Below are positions 9,168-19,036 of a DNA stretch of 64,000 nucleotides, piece by piece. The notes beneath the pieces were generated by a model. That model was not told the DNA's origin. It searched no databases and saw only the letters and a program-made list of their open reading frames with translations. Numbering within the stretch: position 1 is the first letter of the stretch; each line of letters starts with the position of its first letter. The translations under genes and the position numbers were made by a program. The stretch lies in the NCBI GenBank assembly GCA_021777055.1, contig JAIQZO010000108.1:1-64000 (forward strand), given 5' to 3'. This DNA is from Candidatus Anammoxibacter sp. (GTDB lineage: Bacteria; Planctomycetota; Brocadiia; Brocadiales; Anammoxibacteraceae).

Positions 9168-12100
9168 ATGAGTAACAATTTGCGCTGGCGTTCCAAATTG
9201 TTTAGCGCTTTAGGATCCGGATTTCTCAATGATGACACGGTTGAAGATGGAGTCCATTTGCGCTGGATATCTGATCAACGGCTTGGGTTGCCGGTTGACG
9301 ACCGCAATCGTGTGACAGGTGTTTTTCGTGTTTACCATGTGGCTGATGATTTTCCGAGTTTGCACGATACCGATCTTTCTAGCCTTATGAATAACTCCTC
9401 TTATACCATCTATTCAACACAAAACGCGGGTAATGAAAGTGGCCTCGACACGAGTTATAGTAAAGGTACCCGTTTTTACAAACTCACTGATCTAGAAATA
9501 AATGGACTGATAGATCGCTTCTTTACTTTATCAAGTTGGCTCAATTGGGATGAGCTGACAGGTAATGAGAAAAACCTGATTAATTATATGCGAGAAGTTC
9601 TGGGTGGAATACAACCGGAGCTTCTTAACACAAATTGGCTTTATGAACTCGGCGAGATATGTGCGGCTGATGTACACGTCCAACTCAACGATACAGCCAA
9701 TGGGACGCATGCATGGGTTAACGGCTATGATCGTCACGATAATCTAATTGCGCAAGATTGGGTCGGCATGAGTGGTGGCAGTCCAAAAAAGCTAGCCCGT
9801 CTTATTGCCCCACACATATACTATTACAAGATTGAAAATGTGGGAAATATTAATCCGGTGACAGAAAATGATGTCTATTGGATGTTTTGTGAAGACTATT
9901 GCAAGGCCGATGTATGGGACAATAATTCCATTAGACGACTATTTAACATTGCGGATGGTTTATACACTCCGGAATTTGTTGAAACTGATCTATATGCACC
10001 ATTTAAAGAAGCGCTTGATTGGGGGGAAGCGGCCATACAGCTCAAATCTGCTTTGGTAGAAAATGAATTTGTCCAGGCTATGGTTGCTCAGCCAGACAGT
10101 TACCAAATGCTCAAGCAAAAGGCAAATCTGATTACAGGGTTGCCGGAAGATATACAGAATTATCCGGAAATAGAACTACCCGTTCTGTCTTCATTGATTC
10201 AAGCCTCTATTGATCCTCTTATGGCTAATATTCTCGGATTTTATTACTATGGTAAACTAGGGGAAGCACCTGAGAGAGATTACAAGGTAGAGGCCTATCT
10301 GCCTTTTTTCAATGAAGACAATTTGCTGAAATTGAGAGACGATATCGAAACGATATTCATCCGTCATAATTTACCTTCCACAACCATTGAGTTAGACCTG
10401 CTAACAGGTTTGCCCACCGGATTTGGCAATGGAAATTTTACGAAGTCGACAGCCTTGTGTGGTTTGGTCTTATTGCCGGAAATTTCAACCAAACCTGAAC
10501 CAGCCATTCCTAGTGTGCCGACTATTGTTATCAAAACGGAGGATGTTCCTTCTCAAGAAGATAATGGGGTAATGGACATCTTTGTCAACGCTCGCTTGCA
10601 AATGGGTAAAGCTCCATTTTCAACCAAACCCTACGTACATCCAGTTGCTTATCAGGTAGAACGAAGCCTGTCAGGCGGTGAATTTATTAATGTCGTTGAA
10701 CAAGATAACGAACTTGATGTTTTAGATGGTCTAGGCATTTTGCCTGCTATTTACCTGCCTAAAGATATAGCCGATCAAAATTTCTGGGAGTTGAGAGATG
10801 ATTTCACTCTACAAATTACTGCTGATGATCTGGCGCAATATCGGATTAGAGGATTTGATATATTCGGTCGGCCATCTCAACCGGAAACCAGTACTGCTGA
10901 AACAATCTCTGTCCCCTGCTATCCTCCATTGCGACCAACTCAGTTATCGGTCGACATCATGTCTAATAATGATGATATCAATCTCGATCTTTATTTTGCT
11001 GTAACAGATATCATTCCCCCTCTACGAGCGACCCAAGAGAGGGTGGAGATCACCATCTATCCTTTAGATACAGGTGCCACCGGGCCCGCGGAACTGGTCA
11101 CCTGGTCAGGAAACAAATTAGCCCGCACTTTTAACATTGAGTACCTTCTCAATGGGGCCTTTCTAGATCTTACAAGCCTTTCGTTGGGATGTACTGAACT
11201 AAGTTGGGCTGGAGATGAGATCCATTGGGCTGCGACAGCAAGCGGTGAATGTGATAACGGTTTTCCATTTGATCCGCTAACGCTCCCGTTAACAGAGGCA
11301 GCTACTCCAGTAAATGCTGAAACGGAAACCAACTATCGTCTCTATCGTTTGCAATCCAAGATCGGGGAGCGAAGCGGATTACTACCTGGTAACCATAGAT
11401 GGTGCGTCCGCGTACGAATAGCCGGACGATGTGATAGTGGTGATTTAATACATACTGGAGATGTTTGCGTTGGTGGAGAACATGTAGTTGTTCCCCCTCC
11501 ACCATCTGTTTTACAGCCTGTTTTACTGCCAACTCAACAACTAATCCCGGAAAGCACTTACGCTGACCTTGCCGGTGATGCTTTTTACTATCTTGATCTA
11601 CAGAGCTTCTTCCCTCCGGGAACTCAGGATGAACCTTTGGTGAACATCTATCAGGTATTACTAAATAGACTTTCCGATCCCGCCGACATCGTCGATGGGG
11701 ATTATTTTACCGACGTTGGTAACGATGGCCTGAATGGAGCTGAACGTATCCAACAAATCGGTCGAAGCAACCGCCAGATCTTTCAACGAATTAGTGAATT
11801 ACCTGTCCCACTGACTCCAGAAACCCGATATTTTCCAGTTCCCGTGCGTGGAAACCTTGAAGAATATTTTGTCTTGGGAGTTATCGGCTGCGACAGTGAG
11901 TTTGTTGAGAAGGATTGGCGTCATGCGGCTATCGTCTTATTTAAGACTCCACAACCTGTTCTAACACCGAAGATATTTTTTGATTCCGCAGCTTATAATA
12001 TATCTAAAAGTTCGGTCGAAGTAGCGCTAAATTTCCGTGGTGAATTCGCCACAGAAAACGTACCATTCTCACCGTTACCTAAAGTTCAAATTATGCGCCA

Positions 12101-12662
12101 CGATCTTAGTACCGGTAATAAGAGTTTTGTTGGGGAAGCAATGGGTGTAGCTAAACCGCCTGAAGGAGATCCGGGGCAAGAAATTTACCCATACGCATTC
12201 TCCTTCACTGATAAAAGACCACGACCACACCGTCGCTACAGATATGAAGCGATTTTGATGCAACATACCCCTAAATACAACAAATACATTAAGTCTAAAC
12301 AGACAGCACACTGTGAATTACTCGTTCCGTATAAAGGAAATGTTTCGCCATTCATAGATTCTTATGGGGATCTGACGCAAACAGGCGAAGGTACAATAGT
12401 CTCTTTCACATTTAATGCTGGCGATTTTGAGATGTCGTTAACCCGTGTATTAGTCTCGGACAATGCAAGTAAACGGTATACCGGAAGTATTTATCGCGGT
12501 GAGTTGCATGGCCTCCCCAACTCACTATTGACTATAAATCGAAGTGCAGGATCTTACACTCTCACTTATAAAGATAAGAATAGTGACAACTGTCTATACA
12601 CGTTGCGATTGTGGCAGGGGCAGCATAGAACGTGGTCACAAAAGGTGGTGAAAAATGTCTGA
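9168..12662 (+). CDS. Large multidomain protein with FN3-like segments (about 1164 aa), cassette gene 2
   Basis: The track starts at ATG 9159, but that codon overlaps the AAGGA at 9155-9159; the ATG at 9168 (MSNNLRWRSKL) is correctly spaced and preferred. Near residues 25-50 lies EDGVHLRWISDQRLGLPV followed by GVFRVYHV. I associate this layout (DGxHLRW, LGxP, GxFRxYxx) with large bacterial proteins of unknown function that carry fibronectin-like strands. Later segments (VAYQVERSLSGGEF, QYRIRGFDIFGRPS, NYRLYRLQS, YRYEAIL) look like repeated FN3-type beta sandwiches. Cysteines are few and there is no signal peptide. Its stop overlaps the next start by 8 bp, so translation of genes 2 and 3 is coupled. 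It may be a scaffold or adaptor; no enzymatic motif was found. Confidence 0.85.
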   Translation: MSNNLRWRSKLFSALGSGFLNDDTVEDGVHLRWISDQRLGLPVDDRNRVTGVFRVYHVADDFPSLHDTDLSSLMNNSSYTIYSTQNAGNESGLDTSYSKGTRFYKLTDLEINGLIDRFFTLSSWLNWDELTGNEKNLINYMREVLGGIQPELLNTNWLYELGEICAADVHVQLNDTANGTHAWVNGYDRHDNLIAQDWVGMSGGSPKKLARLIAPHIYYYKIENVGNINPVTENDVYWMFCEDYCKADVWDNNSIRRLFNIADGLYTPEFVETDLYAPFKEALDWGEAAIQLKSALVENEFVQAMVAQPDSYQMLKQKANLITGLPEDIQNYPEIELPVLSSLIQASIDPLMANILGFYYYGKLGEAPERDYKVEAYLPFFNEDNLLKLRDDIETIFIRHNLPSTTIELDLLTGLPTGFGNGNFTKSTALCGLVLLPEISTKPEPAIPSVPTIVIKTEDVPSQEDNGVMDIFVNARLQMGKAPFSTKPYVHPVAYQVERSLSGGEFINVVEQDNELDVLDGLGILPAIYLPKDIADQNFWELRDDFTLQITADDLAQYRIRGFDIFGRPSQPETSTAETISVPCYPPLRPTQLSVDIMSNNDDINLDLYFAVTDIIPPLRATQERVEITIYPLDTGATGPAELVTWSGNKLARTFNIEYLLNGAFLDLTSLSLGCTELSWAGDEIHWAATASGECDNGFPFDPLTLPLTEAATPVNAETETNYRLYRLQSKIGERSGLLPGNHRWCVRVRIAGRCDSGDLIHTGDVCVGGEHVVVPPPPSVLQPVLLPTQQLIPESTYADLAGDAFYYLDLQSFFPPGTQDEPLVNIYQVLLNRLSDPADIVDGDYFTDVGNDGLNGAERIQQIGRSNRQIFQRISELPVPLTPETRYFPVPVRGNLEEYFVLGVIGCDSEFVEKDWRHAAIVLFKTPQPVLTPKIFFDSAAYNISKSSVEVALNFRGEFATENVPFSPLPKVQIMRHDLSTGNKSFVGEAMGVAKPPEGDPGQEIYPYAFSFTDKRPRPHRRYRYEAILMQHTPKYNKYIKSKQTAHCELLVPYKGNVSPFIDSYGDLTQTGEGTIVSFTFNAGDFEMSLTRVLVSDNASKRYTGSIYRGELHGLPNSLLTINRSAGSYTLTYKDKNSDNCLYTLRLWQGQHRTWSQKVVKNV

Positions 12663-15600
12663 TATTTTATTCGAAGGTGGTACTTATCAATATGATAGAA
12701 ACAATCCTTATGAGATAACTTTCTCAGGGGCAACTGATATTATCTTACCATTCCAAGGGACGATCGTGGTCCCCAATAACACAACCGAAGCACTGTTTAG
12801 CGGGCTGCATCGAATGATGTTTATCTCCCTATTGTATCCCACTAAAATTGAAGGGATGACCAAAACATTTCCTTTTTTAAGGGATTTCAATAATCGGCCG
12901 ATGAGTGTGTCCGGACCTTGTTTGTTTCTCGTTGCTGAAGACACAACATTTCTAGATGATATTGATCTTGGTCAACTATTTGAAGACCCAACTGAGCTAC
13001 ACAGCCCAGCCTTCAGAGCGAATACTTTGCTCAGTAGTACAGCACGTTATTTCATTGTTAAATTTGATCCAGCCATTACATTACCAGAAAATCTACTTCC
13101 GTTTTCGCGCAAAAAGAACTTTAAGTTAGCCGGTCATTCTGAAACTGGTGATGATCCTCTTAATTTAAAAAATGCCCTTAATGCGGGTGGTGGCAACTTC
13201 TCAGGGAAAATTTTCGCATTTGACATCGGAGGTCACCAAACGGAGGCCTATAGTAGTTTAAAGGCTCTGGGAGTTGAAACCATAAGTGGTGCCCCGGGAG
13301 ATACTCAGATACGGGTGCAATTTGTTGATAGCCACGGTACCCCGTTAACCGACAGCGAATTCCCATTGAACATGCTGGATACCGATCCCTCCCTGGGGAA
13401 ACCAGCAAACTTTAATGATTGTAAATTTTTCACATATAGCACCTCAGAGAATGAAAATTTAAAGCTGGAGATGAAAAACAATTCGACTAGTGATTACAAA
13501 GACCGATTCCATTACGCCAGTTTTTGGCCCGGATACAGCACCCCTTTTAAATTAGTCAAAGAGAGTGGATTAACTATAAAACCGTTTGAAAACATCCCGG
13601 CAGATGGTCCGAAACCAACCTTTATGAGGCTGGCTCTTTTTCACCCGTCTGATGAGTTTCAGGATGAAGTAGGAGGGAACATTAAGGTTGATTCGTTTGT
13701 ATATTACGGCGGGACTGCCGGTGAACAGGCAGTTTTTAAAGACAATGGATTTCGTCTTTTCACTACTCGCAATGTGATTACACCGATGAATAGCGGTGAG
13801 ATTTTTTTCAGTGATTACCATAAAGTGGTCAGCAAACTTAAGGAAGGAGACAAACTTTATCAAGCAAGCTGGATCGCCAATGCCCACTTACATCTAAAAG
13901 GGTCTATGGCTACACGTCTTATTTCCCCCAGCGGAGATGATCCTGGACAGGTATACGATGTTCTGGAAAAGATTCGTGACAATGTTATGTATGTCCCGCT
14001 TGATGATGAGCAAGATGGACAGCAAAATTACATCGTCATGCCTCAACAAGAATCATTTTTAGAACAGATTACCAGTACCTTTGGTTTTGACATAGAAACG
14101 AATCCTGTTGGGGATGAATTACCTAAACAAACACACAAAGGATTTGTTCGGGCCAATACTTTGTTTGGGTGGAAAATGCAAGGAAACCCAGCACTTATAG
14201 ATCATACGATCTACGCTTATTGGAAAAATGATATGAAGCTGGTTAGGGAAACAGTTCTTAATTTTGATGTTAGTGAAATATTAACTCTGCAAGAGAAAAA
14301 TTCTCCACGATCATTTCGTGAAGACATCATCGAACTTGATATTGATGAATCAGATCCGCCCAAAGCAACCATTAGGCGCATTGCTACTATAGAGGTGATT
14401 CGCGAGTGGTTACGTGTGCCTACACAGGATCCTTTCAATTACCAACTGTTAGTCATCAATCTTTCGAGCGGATATACCCATCTGGTACCTCTAAATCCTG
14501 AAGCAACTAATCCGGACAGTAGCGATCTTGTATTGGTGAATATGGGAGAAAATAAAGATGAAGGCATCCCCGGTATGACTGGTGACGATAGCCTGGCCAT
14601 TGCCGTGCTCAGGGATCGACCGCCGGGTGAGCTTAATTATAGGAGTGACCTCCTTACCAACTTTAAAACATTTGAATATAGTGATCATGCCCATACACAA
14701 GGGATGGTTCCCAGACTTACAACCGAATATGGAGGACTTTTACGCAGTGCGATTGCTAAGGGGGTTGAAGTACGTGCGTTAAAATGGGATCACATACTTA
14801 ACAAATTGGCCCCTTCTGATGCCCCTGTTCTCAAAGGGCACAACAATAATCAGCAAATTGTGGCCACGATTAATCGAGCGGTTATTGACAATAACCAAGT
14901 GGCTCGACGTGGGTATGCTTTTATTGATCAATCTACCAGAGAACTTGGTGCCTGGCATCAAAAACCGACTGCCATAATGAAAAAGGTTCCGGGTGTGAGT
15001 GGGCTACCGGGTGATGAACGCACACAGGGGATCGCTTACCTTGGAGGGTTGGATCTTGCACTTGATCGTTGGGATGGTGATTACTTTTATGAACGGGACC
15101 CAGACCGGCAAGGAGAGAAGAAATATGATGTACAACTTAAAATTGACGGTGAGGCCGCTTGGGATGTGTTACGTAATTTTCACCATCGCTGGAAAGGAAT
15201 CTCCCAGTTTTTTAAACGAACTGATGAAATTTGCCAACCTCTTAATTCCTCTGAACAGCTACTGGCAGAGGTAAATAGTCGTTTTGTTGTCACTGATGTA
15301 GAGGAGGAGCCGGTGAAATTCCCTAAGAATGAAGCGTTTGTGCAAATTAACCGGACTATTCCACCTTTCTCATGTTACGCTAATGACAACGTTGCTCCTA
15401 TTGCTGACATTGTTGTCGATAAAGAAAAAGGTGAACTTGGTTCGCATGCTTCTTATTTGAAAGGGATTTCCAATGCAAAGAAATTTATCCTGATCAACGA
15501 ACAATATTTCTTTAGCCCTGAGGTTGCCACAGCGGTTCGTGATGCATTGGTGCGATCTGATGGTCCTCAATTTGCGATCATCGTCCTGCCGATGAAGCTA

Positions 15601-16791
15601 TCAGAGAATAAACACATTGACCCTCTTTTCTTTAAGTTGCGTGAAAAGATGTTCAATGTGATTCGTTATGGCTATAACACTCAGGAGAGTGATAATCCTT
15701 GTGGACGCACAATTGCCCTTAATAACGAAAATACCACAAACAATATCAGCGATCGAATCGCAATTATGACCCCTATGAATCATCAAGGCGTAAATGTATA
15801 TTGTCATTCGAAACATATTCTTATAGATGATGTCTGGATGACTATTGGTTCAGCTAATATGAGCAATCGCGGTCTAACCTATGAGGGGGAAATCAATGCC
15901 GCCAGTATGGGACAAAAACTTTATAAAGGCGGAACCCATGTCATTCGTGAGCAGCGGATCGAATTGTGTCGTCGTCTCTTAGGCTTGCCTAAAGCCTATC
16001 GATCTGCGTTGCACGATCCGTTCGCAATGTTTCGTTTGCTCAAACAGATTGAAAAGCAAGGGGATAGTGTCAGTCTCAATGTCTATCCATTAAAACCTAT
16101 GGTTAAACGGCTGGATACGACGTTTGTAGCAGAACATTTTCCGGGTGATGAAGCTTATAATCATTTGATAAACTTTGTTACTGATGTAGATGTTAATGAT
16201 CCTTCTTTTAATTACTGGATCTGCTACCTCATTGATGCCGATGGTCGTGACCAGCAGGTGGACAGGCTTGGCTATCTGGGTCGTATGCTGGGTATTACCA
16301 AACATCTTTCGTTTGCTACAGGAAAAATGTCAATTTTATTTGATGACCCTGGCAGCAGAGCCGCCCTCATCAACATAATCCAAACAAGTCAGAAGGTTTT
16401 GATTAAGATTTATACGACCTTGTACCTTGAAGATGTGGATGGGGATACAACCACTGAGGGTCCTTTTTTACAAGAAAGTTATCCATTAGAGGTTGTCGAT
16501 GGTGTGATTCAATTAAAAGGTCTTGCTGGCAATTTACTATCTGTGATCATTTCTACCTCAGCTGAAATAAAAGTAGAGGCGAAATTGTTTAGTGAATTTA
16601 AAGGCGTTACGCAAGAAATTGATTACGGTGCCGAACATGTATTTATCCCCGATGACATCGGTATCAATATCGGTGACGAAACTCCGGGAGCACTTGATAT
16701 TATGGGCACTGGTGAAGGTGGTGGTGGAAGAGGAGAGATCAAAGATGGCAGCACTGATGGAGAAGACTCATTTACACCGAGAACTAAATAA
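12655..16791 (+). CDS. Phospholipase D-like protein with a large N-terminal extension (1378 aa), cassette gene 3
   Basis: The ATG lies inside the end of gene 2, with AAGGTGG about 7 nt upstream. The C-terminal half is a PLD-superfamily enzyme. The second HKD motif is complete at about residue 1051 (HSKHILID, then GSANMSNRGL and an EGEINA glutamate). The first, at about residue 768, has the His and Lys (WHQKPTAIM) and the following LGGLDLALDRWD signature, but the usual Asp is absent. Upstream, GVEVRALKWD is the typical strand before HKD1. Family members hydrolyse or transfer phosphodiester bonds, commonly of phospholipids. Residues 1-650 are unassigned and mostly beta-like. The tail is a Gly-rich stretch (GEGGGGRGEIKDG). 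There is no signal peptide. Whether the altered first motif leaves full activity cannot be told from sequence. Confidence 0.85.
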   Translation: MSDILFEGGTYQYDRNNPYEITFSGATDIILPFQGTIVVPNNTTEALFSGLHRMMFISLLYPTKIEGMTKTFPFLRDFNNRPMSVSGPCLFLVAEDTTFLDDIDLGQLFEDPTELHSPAFRANTLLSSTARYFIVKFDPAITLPENLLPFSRKKNFKLAGHSETGDDPLNLKNALNAGGGNFSGKIFAFDIGGHQTEAYSSLKALGVETISGAPGDTQIRVQFVDSHGTPLTDSEFPLNMLDTDPSLGKPANFNDCKFFTYSTSENENLKLEMKNNSTSDYKDRFHYASFWPGYSTPFKLVKESGLTIKPFENIPADGPKPTFMRLALFHPSDEFQDEVGGNIKVDSFVYYGGTAGEQAVFKDNGFRLFTTRNVITPMNSGEIFFSDYHKVVSKLKEGDKLYQASWIANAHLHLKGSMATRLISPSGDDPGQVYDVLEKIRDNVMYVPLDDEQDGQQNYIVMPQQESFLEQITSTFGFDIETNPVGDELPKQTHKGFVRANTLFGWKMQGNPALIDHTIYAYWKNDMKLVRETVLNFDVSEILTLQEKNSPRSFREDIIELDIDESDPPKATIRRIATIEVIREWLRVPTQDPFNYQLLVINLSSGYTHLVPLNPEATNPDSSDLVLVNMGENKDEGIPGMTGDDSLAIAVLRDRPPGELNYRSDLLTNFKTFEYSDHAHTQGMVPRLTTEYGGLLRSAIAKGVEVRALKWDHILNKLAPSDAPVLKGHNNNQQIVATINRAVIDNNQVARRGYAFIDQSTRELGAWHQKPTAIMKKVPGVSGLPGDERTQGIAYLGGLDLALDRWDGDYFYERDPDRQGEKKYDVQLKIDGEAAWDVLRNFHHRWKGISQFFKRTDEICQPLNSSEQLLAEVNSRFVVTDVEEEPVKFPKNEAFVQINRTIPPFSCYANDNVAPIADIVVDKEKGELGSHASYLKGISNAKKFILINEQYFFSPEVATAVRDALVRSDGPQFAIIVLPMKLSENKHIDPLFFKLREKMFNVIRYGYNTQESDNPCGRTIALNNENTTNNISDRIAIMTPMNHQGVNVYCHSKHILIDDVWMTIGSANMSNRGLTYEGEINAASMGQKLYKGGTHVIREQRIELCRRLLGLPKAYRSALHDPFAMFRLLKQIEKQGDSVSLNVYPLKPMVKRLDTTFVAEHFPGDEAYNHLINFVTDVDVNDPSFNYWICYLIDADGRDQQVDRLGYLGRMLGITKHLSFATGKMSILFDDPGSRAALINIIQTSQKVLIKIYTTLYLEDVDGDTTTEGPFLQESYPLEVVDGVIQLKGLAGNLLSVIISTSAEIKVEAKLFSEFKGVTQEIDYGAEHVFIPDDIGINIGDETPGALDIMGTGEGGGGRGEIKDGSTDGEDSFTPRTK

Positions 16792-17095
16792 ATCAAGCTA
16801 CATTCATATATTGTGTGGTTTGAAGAAGCACTGGATGCGAAAAGTCTTTTTTGTTTTCGTAAAAGCAGGGACATTGCAATACAAGAAAAGTTGATAATGA
16901 TTTATGGTTAACGTCTGTAACTGAGAAAAAGTTGATGTAGAACCTCCGAAGTCTGCATAAAGGTGCAGACTTCAAACTAGCTCATGCTGTTGAGGCCAAA
17001 AACCGTGGTTTGTAAGGTAACACTTTACAGATATATAGAAACTACAGATAAACAGCTCAATTCTGTCGTTACGTATAAATAATTTAGAATAAAAA
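16792..17095. other. Intergenic between cassette and glycosyltransferase
   Basis: No gene supported; the short ORFs here are shadows. It holds the hairpin described separately at 16948-16973. No strong ribosome binding site precedes the glycosyltransferase ATG at 17096. Confidence 0.5.
16948..16973 (+). terminator. Terminator-like hairpin after the cassette
   Basis: GAAGTCTGCA and TGCAGACTTC form a perfect 10-bp stem with a 6-nt loop, 157 bp after the PLD-like stop. No T-run follows, so it may be a processing or Rho-linked hairpin rather than an intrinsic terminator. Confidence 0.5.
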
Positions 17096-18253
17096 ATGAA
17101 CAGGATTCTTATATTAACAAGTGTAATAGGTGGTGGCCATGTTTTTCGTGATGTAGCCATTGCTAAAGAGCTGGAGAAGAATTTACCTGAAGATTATGAA
17201 ATTATTTATGCTTCTGGAGGACAAGCTTATGACATGCTTAGAGAAGAAGGACTTAAAGTTGAAAAAGTCGCCGGGATAAATTTTCCTGCTCATAGCGGAA
17301 AAGTAAACTTTTTAAAGCTCTATTTAATGATCATCTGGTCTGAACTCATGCAGCTTTTCAGTCTACGCTTTTTGATTAACAAGTACGAGCCTGTCTTAGT
17401 CATTCTTGATGAGTTTTTTTTTCTAGCAGACTATTGTCGTTTGCGGGGGATTCCGGTTGTTTTTATGTGTGATTTCGCCGGTGTTCCTCAATCTCAGTTT
17501 TTTCGTAACCCTTTAAGTTCACTCCTCGAAGGTTTCTTTGACTGGTATCTCTCTTCTTATCTCTCCCGGCGTGTGAATCGCTGGATATTCATCGGAGACA
17601 CTGCTTTGGTCCCTCGTGAAGACTGGAAAGCTCGCATGCAGGCATATAATATACTTGCTGTTGAACCAATTACAAAGCTTCAGTTTACACCTCCGCCAAC
17701 CAGGAAAGAAGCTCGTAGAAAATTAAATTTCAGTGAAGGTGAGAAAGTGGTGACATCTCTTGTGGGTTGTTCCGGAGTAGGAGAATATCTGCTCAGGGCA
17801 GTCAATGATTCTGCTCCTCTATTGAACAAACAGATTCCTGATATAAGGATAGAATTAGTCTGCGGCAAAGGCATTGATCCTGAATCGCTGCGTCTTTCAG
17901 CTAATAATGGTGTTCATGTTCATGGATACGTTCGGGACATCGAAGTATTTTTGGCTGCAAGTGATGCAGTTGTTGTTCAGTGTGGTCTCACAACTGCCAC
18001 AGAGTGTTTGATGATCGGAGTACCTATGATTGTTGTTCCGCTGGACGGTCATTGGGAGCAGACTAATACTGCACGGTATTTATTTGAAAAAGCCGGGATA
18101 AAAAAAATCGATGCTAACCATATATCAGCAAAAGTTCTTACTCCTGCTATAGTTGAGTTGCTAAAGCGGTCCGAACGGATGACGTCTCCTTTCCGTGGAG
18201 ACGGGCATATTGTAGCAGCACAAAAAATAGCTGAAATTCTGGAATTTCATTGA
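17096..18253 (+). CDS. MurG/UGT-like glycosyltransferase
   Basis: A 385-residue GT-B fold enzyme. The N-terminal loop VIGGGHVFRDVAIAKEL is typical of GT28-type enzymes such as MurG. The C-terminal donor site reads VVQCGLTTATECLMIGVPM followed by PLDGHWEQTNTA at about residues 293-325, matching the nucleotide-sugar-binding signature of GT28/GT1 families. Predicted reaction is transfer of a sugar from a UDP- or dTDP-sugar to an unknown acceptor. There is no signal peptide; the region around residues 60-110 is hydrophobic and could contact the membrane. It stands alone between two large surface-type loci, so a role in envelope glycan or glycolipid synthesis is only inference. Confidence 0.8.
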   Translation: MNRILILTSVIGGGHVFRDVAIAKELEKNLPEDYEIIYASGGQAYDMLREEGLKVEKVAGINFPAHSGKVNFLKLYLMIIWSELMQLFSLRFLINKYEPVLVILDEFFFLADYCRLRGIPVVFMCDFAGVPQSQFFRNPLSSLLEGFFDWYLSSYLSRRVNRWIFIGDTALVPREDWKARMQAYNILAVEPITKLQFTPPPTRKEARRKLNFSEGEKVVTSLVGCSGVGEYLLRAVNDSAPLLNKQIPDIRIELVCGKGIDPESLRLSANNGVHVHGYVRDIEVFLAASDAVVVQCGLTTATECLMIGVPMIVVPLDGHWEQTNTARYLFEKAGIKKIDANHISAKVLTPAIVELLKRSERMTSPFRGDGHIVAAQKIAEILEFH

Positions 18254-18319
18254 AAAAAACTGAATATAACTAGTTCTTTTGCTCGTAGCAGAAACGATCG
18301 ATGGCCAATACTGCCAACT

Positions 18320-18586
18320 GTGTGTTTGATCTGCTCTTTCCTATTATTGGTTTTAATTGGTTACAATGCTCTCAACCTTTCAAATAAGAATCAGGGTACA
18401 AAAAAAGGACATTTCAGATCCATCCGTATTATCGAACATATAATAAAATGCCAACCAAATGGGGTTAAAACCTATTTTGCCTGCACTAAAACCGAGGATA
18501 GCACCCACAATATACCTGCATCCACATCATCAGGGGGTAATTCCATTGATAAGATTCATAAAGTTTGTTCTCCTTGCATAGAATGA
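18320..18586 (+). CDS. Doubtful small membrane-anchored protein
   Basis: An 88-residue ORF with a GTG start and a hydrophobic N-terminus (MCLICSFLLLVLIGYNALNL), then a polar tail with four Cys. Oddly, the frame is continuous with the glycosyltransferase: it runs open from the TGA at 18251-18253 to 18586. It could be a lost C-terminal membrane extension of that enzyme, a readthrough product or a chance ORF. No ribosome binding site was seen. Confidence 0.25.
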   Translation: MCLICSFLLLVLIGYNALNLSNKNQGTKKGHFRSIRIIEHIIKCQPNGVKTYFACTKTEDSTHNIPASTSSGGNSIDKIHKVCSPCIE

Positions 18587-18972
18587 TAATGTCTATATAA
18601 ATAACATACTTAAAGGTGAATACTAAAATCTTTAAGAATATAGAGCTTATACCTGAAATATATGTAAGGAAGGTGAGAATTAATAAATTACACAATTTGT
18701 AGTAGATGTTCAAAATCTTCACCCCATACAACAAAGATCCTATCCTTTCAGATGTGATAGACCTAAATGATAACAAATGCTCTGCGAAAAATATTTTTTG
18801 TTTGACTGTAATATCTGTTTTTGATAATTTCAATTACTATTTATTGAAATAGGATTATTGCTTGGTACTGACCGCAACAGATTATTATGGTAAAAAACGT
18901 AAGCTCTGGGTGGTCAAAGGGAGGATAATGCCGACTGAAAGGAATTTAAATTTTTGAAATAATGTCTGATAA
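18587..18972. other. Leader and promoter region of the giant Rhs-type gene
   Basis: No gene is supported; the minus ORF 18486..18833 lacks family features. TTGACT at 18802-18807 and GATAAT at 18823-18828 (15-bp spacer) are a weak sigma70-like pair that could drive the riboswitch transcript. Confidence 0.35.
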
Positions 18973-19036
18973 TGGCAAACCTTGAGCAATTGGGGGGCGC
19001 AAAGTAATAGGGTCTTTATAGATAGCCATACTGCCA
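18973..19036 (+). promoter_or_regulatory. Cyclic-di-GMP class I (GEMM) riboswitch aptamer
   Basis: The stretch carries the GEMM-I signatures in order: GGCAAACC; a hairpin CCTTGA-GCAA-TTGGGG whose GCAA is a GNRA tetraloop; GCGCAAAG; a second helix GGGTCT..AGATAGCC; and a closing TGCC. The basal stem TGGCA (18973-18977) pairs perfectly with TGCCA (19032-19036). In known members this RNA binds cyclic di-GMP and controls genes for surface, motility or adhesion functions. It lies about 130 nt before the start of the giant secreted Rhs/vWA gene on the same strand. Found by eye; a covariance-model search would confirm it. Confidence 0.8.

Noticed and set aside
18486-18833. Minus-strand ORF of 115 aa next to the riboswitch leader
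   Set aside because: No ribosome binding site, family or sensible composition; it lies in the AT-rich leader where long chance frames are common.
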